Positions 1 to 5,026 of a stretch of DNA of 5,037 nucleotides are shown piece after piece. The position numbers and the translations under genes were made by a program. Where the stretch lies: assembly GCA_035273885.1 (NCBI GenBank), contig DATEOR010000021.1, forward strand, positions 1 to 5,037, read 5' to 3'. A model generated the notes under the pieces. The model saw only the letters and a program-made list of their open reading frames with translations. It did not search any database and was not told the origin of the DNA. The DNA comes from DATEOR01 sp035273885. Lineage in GTDB: Bacteria > Actinomycetota > Thermoleophilia > Gaiellales > Gaiellaceae. How positions within the stretch are numbered: the stretch's first letter is position 1; each line of letters opens with the position of its first letter.

Positions 1-1
1 G

Positions 2-1600
2 CAGTTCTCGAAGAAGTGCGTGGCGGTGCAGATCCCGATCGGCCACGAGCACGAGCTCACGGGCATCGTCGACCTCTTCCATATGCGCGCGTACATGTCT
101 CCGGAAGGCGGGCGCGAGGGCGACCCGGTCGACATTCCTGAGGAGATCGCAACGCAGGCCGCGTCCTACCGCGAGCAGCTCGTCGACGCCGTTGTCGAGA
201 CCGACGAGGCGCTGATGGAGCGCTACCTAGAGGAGGGCGAGGTCTCGGGCGAGGAGCTCGCCGCTGCGCTGAAGAACGCGGTCTCGAACGACGACCTCTT
301 CCCGGTCCTCTGCGGCTCGGCGACGAAGAACCTGGGCACGACCGGCCTCCTCGACCTGCTCGTGGAGGGCGTGCCCTCGCCTGCCAAGAAGCCCCTCGAC
401 CTCGGGATCGAGGCGAACGGCGCCGCAGCCTTCGTCTGGAAGACCGTCGCGGATCCCTTCGCGGGGCGCATCAACGTCTTCCGCGTCCTCTCGGGCTCGG
501 TCGGCTCCGACTCGAACCTCGTCAACCCGCGCACGAAGAGCAAGGAGCGGTTCGGCCAGGTTCTCCTCCTTCAGGGGAAGGAGCATTCGCCCGCAGACGC
601 CCTCCAGGCCGGCGACATCGGTGCCGTGGCGAAGCTGAAGGACGTCATGACCGGCGATCTCTTGGTCGAGAAGGACGACGCGTCCGAGGCGCCTGCGCTC
701 GATTTTCCGCAGCCGGTGATGAGCTTTGCGATCACACCGAAGGCCAAGGGTGACGAGGAGAAGATGGCGACCGCGCTCCGGCGCCTTGCCGAGGAGGATC
801 CGACCCTCGTCCTTCGCCGCGACGACCAGACCGGGGAGCAGCTCCTCGCCGGCCTCTCGCAGATACACGTGGAGGTCGCTGTCGACCGCCTTCACCGGCG
901 CTTCAGCGTCGACGTCGATCTCCACCAGCCGCGTGTGCCGTATCTAGAGACCATCCGCAAGGAGTCGCGCGCGCAGGGGCGCTACAAGAAGCAGACCGGC
1001 GGCCGTGGCCAGTTCGGCGATTGCCACATCGTGCTCGAGCCGCTCGCCGGGCACCAGGGCTATGAGTTCGTGGACAAGATCGTTGGCGGCGTCATCCCGC
1101 AGGGCTTCCGCCCGGCGGTGGACAAAGGCATCCAGGAGGCGATGGCGCGCGGAGAGCTCGCGGGCGCTCCTGTCCAGGGCGTCCGCGTCGTGCTGGTGGA
1201 CGGTTCGTACCACAACGTGGATTCCTCCGAGATGGCGTTCAAGATCGCCGGCTCGATGGCGTTCAAGTCCGCCTACGAGAAGGCCGACCCGGTTCTCCTC
1301 GAGCCGATCATGTCGCTCGAGGCGACGGTTCCCGAGGACGCGGTGGGCGCGGTCAACGGCGACCTCAACTCGCGCCGGGGCCGCCTGCAGGGAATGGAGC
1401 CGCGCGGGGGCATGACGAGCATCAAGGCCGAGGTGCCCATGGCCGAGGTGCTCACGTACTCCCAGTCGCTCACCTCGCTCACCGGGGGCCGCGGCGACTA
1501 CGCGCTCAGCTTCCTCCGCTACGAGGAAGTGCCCACGCACATTGCCCAGAAGATCATCGAGACCGCTCAGAAAGAGCGCGAGGAGGCGAAGGCATCCTGA
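2..1600 (+). CDS. Elongation factor G-like translation GTPase (EF-G2-like), 5' end outside the window
   Basis: This is the C-terminal 532 residues of an EF-G family protein. The reading frame is open through the left edge, so about 160-170 residues carrying the G1-G4 GTP-binding motifs are missing. EF-G drives translocation of tRNA and mRNA on the ribosome; the paralogues are less well defined. Visible in order: the end of the G domain with the G5 motif CGSATKN (311-331), domain II (about 418-700; KTVADPFAGRINVFRV), domain III (about 710-930; GLSQIHVEVAVDRL), domain IV with QTGGRGQFGD and the tip loop GSYHNVDSSEMAFK including the conserved His (1211-1213), and domain V ending at AQKIIE. The domain II and III wording matches EF-G-like second copies better than str-operon fusA, and no ribosomal protein or tuf gene adjoins. 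The first in-window start-like codon, GTG at 20, is internal to the G domain and not the real start. The family is certain; the paralogue assignment is likely. Confidence 0.93.
   Translation, partial: QFSKKCVAVQIPIGHEHELTGIVDLFHMRAYMSPEGGREGDPVDIPEEIATQAASYREQLVDAVVETDEALMERYLEEGEVSGEELAAALKNAVSNDDLFPVLCGSATKNLGTTGLLDLLVEGVPSPAKKPLDLGIEANGAAAFVWKTVADPFAGRINVFRVLSGSVGSDSNLVNPRTKSKERFGQVLLLQGKEHSPADALQAGDIGAVAKLKDVMTGDLLVEKDDASEAPALDFPQPVMSFAITPKAKGDEEKMATALRRLAEEDPTLVLRRDDQTGEQLLAGLSQIHVEVAVDRLHRRFSVDVDLHQPRVPYLETIRKESRAQGRYKKQTGGRGQFGDCHIVLEPLAGHQGYEFVDKIVGGVIPQGFRPAVDKGIQEAMARGELAGAPVQGVRVVLVDGSYHNVDSSEMAFKIAGSMAFKSAYEKADPVLLEPIMSLEATVPEDAVGAVNGDLNSRRGRLQGMEPRGGMTSIKAEVPMAEVLTYSQSLTSLTGGRGDYALSFLRYEEVPTHIAQKIIETAQKEREEAKAS
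1581..1586 (+). promoter_or_regulatory. Shine-Dalgarno site deciding a CTG start
   Basis: A perfect AGGAGG lies inside the last codons of the EF-G-like gene, 10 bases before a CTG at 1597. The later in-frame ATG at 1657 has no comparable site before it. This favours initiation at 1597, coupled to termination of the upstream gene. Confidence 0.6.
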
Positions 1601-2211
1601 TCGTTCGGAGACAGGACGTTTACCGCCAGTGCGCGGTATGCCACCGCACGCTCCTCATGGGCGAGCGCTCGGTGCGCTTCACGCCCGGCGGCGAAGACTG
1701 GGTGGACGTCTGCGCCCTCTGCACCGATCAGGCCGACGAGCACGGCTGGGTGAAGGAGGGAAGCCCCACGACGCCGCTCGTGCCCGACACGTCGCGCCGC
1801 CGCCGCCGCTTCCCGGGCCTCGGTCTCATCGAGCAGCACCGCAAGGTCGAGCCCGAGCCGATCATGGACGAACCGATGTTGCGGCGCCTCTCGGCCACCG
1901 AGCAGGCCATGGTCGAGGCAGCGGAGCTCATCAACGACAGCGCCTACAGGCGCACGATCGCCGGCATCGCCAAGAGCCTGGGGGAAGCGCGCGTCAGCTT
2001 CCTGCCGCTCTCCGGGGTGAACCCGGAGGTCGTGGTCACGGTGGCCTGGGACATCTCCTGGTACCAGTACCGCGTTGTTTTCGAGTCGGGCCAGCCCGTC
2101 CGCCTCGCGGAGCGCGGCTACGAGCTCGAGGAGCTCGACGACCGCTTCAAGGACTGGAACGGCCACCTGGGGACCGACGGCCGGCTCACGCCGGATATCC
2201 CCCGTCTCTAG
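1597..2211 (+). CDS. Unrecognised 204-residue protein with N-terminal four-cysteine zinc ribbon
   Basis: I do not recognise a named family. Read from CTG 1597, residues 12-42 hold two CxxC pairs (C12-AV-C15 and C39-AL-C42) separated by a short beta-like stretch, which is a zinc-ribbon layout. A basic linker follows with five consecutive Arg (67-71), encoded by five CGC codons. Next comes a probable helical segment (about 95-130) and a C-terminal beta-rich part with many aromatics (WDISWYQYRVVFE, 151-163), ending in an acidic stretch (EELDDRF). There is no signal peptide or membrane segment, so it is probably cytoplasmic. Start choice: in this frame no ATG, GTG or TTG occurs between the end region of the EF-G-like gene and ATG 1657, and starting at 1657 would lose the first CxxC. 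CTG 1597 overlaps the upstream TGA as CTGA and has AGGAGG 10 bases before it. Translational coupling to the EF-G-like gene is likely. A ribosome- or nucleic-acid-related role is only a guess from context. Confidence 0.8.
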   Translation: MIVRRQDVYRQCAVCHRTLLMGERSVRFTPGGEDWVDVCALCTDQADEHGWVKEGSPTTPLVPDTSRRRRRFPGLGLIEQHRKVEPEPIMDEPMLRRLSATEQAMVEAAELINDSAYRRTIAGIAKSLGEARVSFLPLSGVNPEVVVTVAWDISWYQYRVVFESGQPVRLAERGYELEELDDRFKDWNGHLGTDGRLTPDIPRL

Positions 2212-2231
2212 AGCAAGGCCGAAACCGCCAC

Positions 2232-2237
2232 TACACT
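2232..2237 (+). promoter_or_regulatory. Possible -10 element (TACACT) for a leaderless transcript
   Basis: TACACT fits the TAnnnT -10 pattern and ends 9 bases before the ATG at 2247. No Shine-Dalgarno sequence is visible before that ATG, so transcription could begin at or next to the start codon. No convincing -35 hexamer is present, so this is weak on its own. Confidence 0.35.
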
Positions 2238-2246
2238 CCGGCCGAG

Positions 2247-2474
2247 ATGATCTATTGCGTCATCCCGCCCGAGCTGAAGGACGAGCTCTTCGAGAGGCTC
2301 GTCGAGTACTACAAGGACAACCCGAACGTCGAGGTCATCGTCGACCGGCGCTCGGGCCCCGACCGGCGCCAGGGCAAGCCGAGCCCCGAGATGAAGGAGC
2401 GTCGGCAGACGCGCGACCGGCGGCGCGGCCGGATCCCGGGGACGTTCCCGTCCACGGACGTCTCGGACGAATAG
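2247..2474 (+). CDS. Small arginine-rich protein with two DRR-type repeats, function unknown
   Basis: This 75-residue protein starts at ATG 2247. Residues 1-32 look folded: a short hydrophobic strand (IYCVIPP), an amphipathic helix (residues 9-24) and a strand (VEVIV, 28-32). Residues 33-62 are very basic and carry two related repeats, DRRSGPDRR (33-41) and ERRQTRDRRR (51-60), followed by a proline/serine tail ending in acidic residues. Third codon positions are almost all G or C, which supports real coding despite the small size. There is no zinc motif, signal peptide or membrane segment. It starts 35 bases after the zinc-ribbon gene and ends 44 bases before the aldehyde dehydrogenase. The basic tail would suit binding to RNA, DNA or another polyanion, but that is inference and I know of no function for the family. 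No Shine-Dalgarno site precedes the ATG. Confidence 0.75.
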   Translation: MIYCVIPPELKDELFERLVEYYKDNPNVEVIVDRRSGPDRRQGKPSPEMKERRQTRDRRRGRIPGTFPSTDVSDE

Positions 2475-2481
2475 CCGTCAG

Positions 2482-2487
2482 TAGAAT
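2482..2487 (+). promoter_or_regulatory. Candidate -10 element (TAGAAT) before the aldehyde dehydrogenase gene
   Basis: TAGAAT differs from the TATAAT consensus at one position and sits in the 44-base gap before the aldehyde dehydrogenase gene. It would place the transcript start near 2493-2495. No clear -35 hexamer is seen 16-18 bases upstream. Its last two bases are also the first two bases of the left arm of the inverted repeat described next. Confidence 0.45.
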
Positions 2488-2520
2488 CGCTCCCCGACAC
2501 GATCAAAGAAGGGGAGCGAT
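2486..2520 (+). promoter_or_regulatory. Perfect 10-bp inverted repeat enclosing the aldehyde dehydrogenase RBS and start
   Basis: ATCGCTCCCC (2486-2495) and GGGGAGCGAT (2511-2520) are exact reverse complements separated by 15 bases. The right arm contains most of the Shine-Dalgarno sequence (AAGGGGAG, 2509-2516) and the first two bases of the ATG at 2519. In RNA this would be a strong hairpin hiding the ribosome binding site; in DNA it could be a dimeric regulator's operator with half-site centres about 25 bp apart. The repeat is seen directly; either function is inference. Confidence 0.6.
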
Positions 2521-4030
2521 GGCGACGACGGGCGCAAAGACGTACAGGAATTACATCGGGGGGGAGTGGGTCGACGCCACGAGCGACGAAACCTTCGAGT
2601 CGACCAACCCGGCGACGGGCGAGCTGATCGGAGTCTTCCCGAAGTCGACCGTCGAGGACACGGACCGAGCGGTCGAGGCCGCGAAGGCCGCCTACGAGAG
2701 TTGGCGCCTCGTGCCGGCGCCGAAGCGCGCCGAGATCCTCTTCCGGGTCGCGCAGGAGTTCGTCGAGCACAAGGACGAGCTGACCGAGCTCATGGTCCAG
2801 GAGATGGGCAAGGTGCGCGCCGAGGCGGGCGGCGACGTCCAGGAAGCCATCGACATGACGTACTACATGGCCGGTGAGGGCCGGCGCATGTTCGGGCAGA
2901 CGACCCCATCGGAGATGCCGGACAAGTTCCAGATGAGCGTGCGGCTGCCGGTCGGCGTCGTCGGTGCGATCACGCCGTGGAACTTTCCGATCGCCATCCC
3001 GAGCTGGAAGATCGCGCCCGCGCTCGTCTGCGGCGACACGGTCGTCTTCAAGCCGGCCACCGATACGCCTGCGCTGGCGGAGCGCTTCGTCGAGATCTTC
3101 GAGGAGTCCGGCCTGCCGCCGGGTGTTCTCAACATCGTGCACGGCAGCGGCGGCATCGTCGGCGAGCGGCTCGTCAAGCATCCGGACGTGCCTCTGATCT
3201 CGCTGACGGGCTCGCGAGAGGTCGGGATCAAGACGGCCGAGAACGGCGCGCCCTTCCTGAAGCACATCCACCTCGAGCTGGGCGGCAAGAACGCGATCAT
3301 CGTCATGGACGACGCCGACGTCGATCTCGCGGTTGACGGGATCCTCTGGTCGGCGTTCGGCACGTCGGGCCAGCGCTGCACCGCGGCGAGTCGCGTCATC
3401 GTCGGCTCGAAGGTCTACGAGCCGCTCCAGTCGAAGCTCGTCGAGCGCACGGAGCAGCTCAAGCTCGGCTACGGCCTCGAGGAGGACGTCGACGTCGGCC
3501 CGGTCATCAACCGCTCGGCGCTCGAGAAGATCCATTCGTACACCGAGATCGGGGAGGGCGAGGGCGCGAAACTCCTCACCGGTGGGGAGATCGCGACCGA
3601 GAACGGCCTGGACAAGGGGTTCTTCTACCGCCCGACGATCTTCGGCGACGTCGATCCGGAGATGCGGATCGCGCAGGAGGAGATCTTCGGCCCGACGACC
3701 GCGCTCATCCGCGCGACCGACATCGACGAGGCGATCCGGGCGGCGAACTCGGTCGAGTTCGGCCTGTCCTCGTCGATCTTCACCCGCGACGTGAACAAGG
3801 CGTTCCGCGCGATGCGCGACCTGAACACGGGGATCACGTACATCAACGCGGGCACGACCGGGGCGGAGGTGCATCTTCCGTTCGGCGGCACGAAGGCGAC
3901 CGGGAACGGGCATCGCGAGGCCGGGCAGGCCGCGCTCGACTTCTACACCGAGTGGAAGTCGATCTACGTCGACTACTCGGGCAAGCTGCAGCGCGCGCAG
4001 ATCGACCAGTTCGAGGATACAGCGCCGTAG
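2519..4030 (+). CDS. NAD(P)-dependent aldehyde dehydrogenase
   Basis: This is a complete 503-residue cytoplasmic enzyme of the aldehyde dehydrogenase superfamily, which oxidises an aldehyde to its acid with NAD(P)+. All key residues are present: N155 in TPWNFP (oxyanion hole), K178 in FKPA (cofactor), GSREVG (231-236) of the Rossmann fold, the general base E253 in LELGGKNA, the nucleophile C287 in GTSGQRCTA, and E388 in EEIFGP (cofactor ribose). The length is normal. The C-terminal signature NAGTTGAEVHLPFGGTKATGNG (443-464) and GQRC rather than GQVC resemble semialdehyde dehydrogenases acting on amino-acid or sugar-acid breakdown products (2-oxoglutarate semialdehyde or ALDH7-type aminoadipate semialdehyde enzymes). 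The substrate cannot be fixed from sequence, and no neighbouring pathway gene helps. ATG 2519 is preceded by AAGGGGAG; the upstream in-frame extension is Arg/Ser-rich shadow sequence and was excluded. Expression may be controlled by the inverted repeat over the start. Confidence 0.95.
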   Translation: MATTGAKTYRNYIGGEWVDATSDETFESTNPATGELIGVFPKSTVEDTDRAVEAAKAAYESWRLVPAPKRAEILFRVAQEFVEHKDELTELMVQEMGKVRAEAGGDVQEAIDMTYYMAGEGRRMFGQTTPSEMPDKFQMSVRLPVGVVGAITPWNFPIAIPSWKIAPALVCGDTVVFKPATDTPALAERFVEIFEESGLPPGVLNIVHGSGGIVGERLVKHPDVPLISLTGSREVGIKTAENGAPFLKHIHLELGGKNAIIVMDDADVDLAVDGILWSAFGTSGQRCTAASRVIVGSKVYEPLQSKLVERTEQLKLGYGLEEDVDVGPVINRSALEKIHSYTEIGEGEGAKLLTGGEIATENGLDKGFFYRPTIFGDVDPEMRIAQEEIFGPTTALIRATDIDEAIRAANSVEFGLSSSIFTRDVNKAFRAMRDLNTGITYINAGTTGAEVHLPFGGTKATGNGHREAGQAALDFYTEWKSIYVDYSGKLQRAQIDQFEDTAP

Positions 4031-4090
4031 CCCTCACGGGGCCACCCCGCGCCTCCACCCGCTTTCGAGCGTACCCAACGGGGACGCACG

Positions 4091-4118
4091 CGTGTGTCGC
4101 GCTTCCGCGCGAAGCACG
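4091..4118 (+). terminator. Possible hairpin terminator without U-tract
   Basis: TCGCGC (4097-4102) and GCGCGA (4107-4112) pair perfectly around a TTCC loop. After a 2x2 internal loop, CGTG (4091-4094) pairs with CACG (4115-4118). It lies about 60 bases after the aldehyde dehydrogenase stop. No run of T follows, so it is not a classical intrinsic terminator; GC-rich bacteria sometimes use such U-poor hairpins. It could also be a chance palindrome in GC-rich DNA. Confidence 0.3.
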
Positions 4119-4140
4119 GCCCCTCTTGCGACGCCTGTGT

Positions 4141-4150
4141 AAAGGTGAGG
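4141..4150 (+). promoter_or_regulatory. Shine-Dalgarno site serving ATG 4151 or GTG 4153
   Basis: AAAGGTGAGG is a good ribosome binding sequence. Its AAAGG core is 5 bases from ATG 4151 and 7 bases from GTG 4153, two starts that overlap in the sequence ATGTG but open different frames. Codon-position bias favours the GTG frame. Confidence 0.5.
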
Positions 4151-4152
4151 AT

Positions 4153-4320
4153 GTGGAAGAGCTCGACGTCCAAGCCGCTGTCCGAGCGTCGTGCGAGTTT
4201 GGCGATCCCGTCGCGCTCGTCGAACCGCAGCACGAGCTCCTCGCCGGTGTCCTCGGCCGCGTCGAACTGGTCGAGTCGAAAGGCGACGCGCGGCTGCGGG
4301 GAGAGAAACCTGAACCGTAA
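4153..4320 (+). CDS. Possible small 55-residue acidic ORF upstream of the NIF3-domain gene
   Basis: I do not recognise this ORF. From GTG 4153 it encodes 55 residues rich in Glu, Val, Leu, Gly and Ala. It has a helix-like start (MEELDVQAAVRA), an alternating hydrophobic centre (DPVALVEP, then AGVLGRVELVES) that could be two or three beta strands, and a charged end (LRGEKPEP). Codon-position G+C is about 89/40/75%, so it is strongly phased, unlike the gap before it. A good Shine-Dalgarno site lies 7 bases upstream, and the TAA overlaps the apparent CTG start of the next gene by 11 bases. Against it: first-position G+C is higher than third, and reading the opposite strand in the mirrored frame would give about 75/40/89, closer to the usual profile, though that frame has no good start. 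It is a candidate gene, not a secure one. Confidence 0.4.
   Translation: MEELDVQAAVRASCEFGDPVALVEPQHELLAGVLGRVELVESKGDARLRGEKPEP
4298..4305 (+). promoter_or_regulatory. Shine-Dalgarno site before the CTG start of the NIF3-domain gene
   Basis: GGGGAGAG lies just before CTG 4310, with GGAG (4300-4303) 6 bases from it. That is ideal spacing, and it supports initiation exactly where homology to the NIF3 insert family begins. Confidence 0.5.
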
Positions 4321-4618
4321 GCTCGTCGTTTTCGTGCCGCGCGAGGCGCTCGACACGGTTCGAGACGCGCTCTTTGCCGCGGGAGCCGGCCGCATCGGCG
4401 ACTACGAGCGCTGCTCCTGGTACACGGCCGGCACCGGCACGTTCAAGGGCGGGGAGAGCACGAGCCCTGCAGTCGGCGAGAGCGGGAGGGAGGAGCGAGT
4501 CGCCGAGCTCCGCCTCGAGACCGTCTTCCCTGAGGAGCGCCACGACGACGTGGTCGCCGCGCTGCGTGGAAGCCATCCCTACGAAGAGCCTGCCTTCGAC
4601 GTCTATCCGCTTCTGTGA
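4310..4618 (+). CDS. Stand-alone NIF3/YqfO insert-domain protein
   Basis: This is a 102-residue protein matching the small ferredoxin-like (CutA/PII-like) domain that is inserted in YqfO-type NIF3 dinuclear-metal proteins and also occurs alone. The signature is complete: KLVVFVP (4-10), GAGRIGDYERC (25-35), GTGTF (41-45), a glycine-rich PAVGESG (53-59), ELRLE (66-70) and the terminal HPYEEPAFDVYP (89-100). The NIF3 metal-binding body is absent, so no metal-enzyme role should be assumed; the family's function is not established. Start choice: the family normally begins a few residues before KLVVFVP, and only CTG 4310 fits, with a Shine-Dalgarno site before it. The in-frame ATG 4151 would add 53 residues with about one-third serine, typical of a shadow frame. 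The gene ends in TGA overlapping the RNase HI GTG (GTGA), so the two are probably co-translated. Confidence 0.82.
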   Translation: MNRKLVVFVPREALDTVRDALFAAGAGRIGDYERCSWYTAGTGTFKGGESTSPAVGESGREERVAELRLETVFPEERHDDVVAALRGSHPYEEPAFDVYPLL

Positions 4619-5025
4619 GAGCCCGCCTTTTCACCGACGGAGGGGCCCGCGGAAATCCCGGGCCGGCGGCCGCCGCCTATGTGCTCGAAGCCGAAGACGG
4701 CACCATTCTCGACGCTCGCGGAGAAGCCATCGGCGTGGCGACGAACAACGTGGCCGAATATCGCGCGCTCGTCGCGGGGCTGGCGAAGGCAGCCGAGCTC
4801 GGCCTGGACGAGCTCGAGGTCGTGTCCGACTCGGAGCTGCTCGTCAAGCAGATGCGTGGCGAGTACAAGATCAAGAACGCGGCTCTTGTCGACCTCTCAC
4901 TCGAGGCCAAGCGCTACGAGCGCGAGATCGGCTCGGTTCGATATACGGCCGTCCGGCGGGAGCACAACGAGCTTGCCGACCGCCTCGTCAACGACGCCCT
5001 GGACCGGGAAGCCAAGCGGCTATAA
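4615..5025 (+). CDS. rnhA: Ribonuclease HI (RNase H1-type)
   Basis: This complete 136-residue enzyme cleaves the RNA strand of RNA-DNA hybrids using two divalent metal ions. The catalytic set is in order: D8 in FTDGGARGNPGPAA, E48 in NNVAEYRALVAGL, D72 in VSDSELLV and D122 in HNELADRLVNDALD, with H117 just before. The length and absence of the E. coli-type basic protrusion fit the short archaeal/actinobacterial RNase HI form, like the N-terminal half of mycobacterial Rv2228c. No C-terminal phosphatase (CobC-like) domain follows, because the gene stops at 5025. The start is GTG 4615, overlapping the previous TGA by 4 bases with no own Shine-Dalgarno site, so translation is probably coupled to the NIF3-domain gene. 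The adjacency recalls mycobacteria, where an RNase HI gene also lies near a NIF3 gene. The family is secure; the symbol is by family membership. Confidence 0.93.
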   Translation: MRARLFTDGGARGNPGPAAAAYVLEAEDGTILDARGEAIGVATNNVAEYRALVAGLAKAAELGLDELEVVSDSELLVKQMRGEYKIKNAALVDLSLEAKRYEREIGSVRYTAVRREHNELADRLVNDALDREAKRL

Positions 5026-5026
5026 T
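5000..5026 (+). promoter_or_regulatory. Candidate promoter with consensus TATAAT at the right edge
   Basis: A perfect TATAAT (5021-5026) lies across the RNase HI stop codon. TGGACC (5000-5005) matches four of six TTGACA positions, with a 15-bp spacer, which is slightly short. The predicted transcript start is near 5033, so the gene it drives lies beyond the window. An A/T-only hexamer is rare in such GC-rich DNA. Confidence 0.5.

Larger units (their letters stand above)
4031..4152. other. Structured non-coding gap after the aldehyde dehydrogenase gene
   Basis: These 122 bases show no codon-position bias in any frame I checked (G+C roughly equal, about 70-73%, at all three positions), unlike the genes on both sides. 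The gap holds three consecutive potential hairpins: 4037-4049 (5-bp stem, 3-base loop), 4069-4087 (4 bp, one A·G mismatch, 3 bp, loop AAC) and 4091-4118. No tRNA cloverleaf or clear promoter was found. Confidence 0.55.

Noticed and set aside
227..925. 232-residue open frame on the minus strand
   Set aside because: It is codon-aligned antisense of the EF-G-like gene, which is clearly conserved in sequence. No motif is visible in the product.
1795..1809. Five tandem CGC codons as a possible microsatellite
   Set aside because: It encodes an Arg run in a basic linker. Five units in GC-rich coding DNA is unremarkable and no instability can be inferred.
1542..2246. Open frame joined in frame to the small DRR protein, giving a 310-residue product
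   Set aside because: The extension is an Arg/Pro/His-rich shadow of the EF-G-like and zinc-ribbon genes. Only the part from ATG 2247 has natural composition.
2075..2518. Upstream extension of the aldehyde dehydrogenase frame to 2075
   Set aside because: The added sequence is Arg/Ser-rich, overlaps two better-supported genes, and ATG 2519 has its own Shine-Dalgarno site and starts just before the conserved N-terminus.
2309..3913. 534-residue open frame on the minus strand
   Set aside because: It lies antisense to the aldehyde dehydrogenase, and its Arg/Asp/Leu-rich product has no recognisable motif. Long antisense frames without stops are expected opposite GC-rich genes.
4037..4087. Two small hairpins (4037-4049 and 4069-4087) as separate terminators or an RNA gene
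   Set aside because: The stems are short (5 bp, and 4+3 bp with a mismatch) and no T-run follows. Such structures arise often by chance at this GC content, so they are mentioned only within the gap entry.
3973..4395. 140-residue open frame on the minus strand across the 4031-4310 gap
   Set aside because: Between about 4141 and 4320 its codon-position profile is coding-like, so I considered it seriously. But it lacks a good start, overlaps the NIF3-domain gene and the end of the aldehyde dehydrogenase, and loses the bias left of about 4140. The + strand ORF has a better ribosome binding site and junction.
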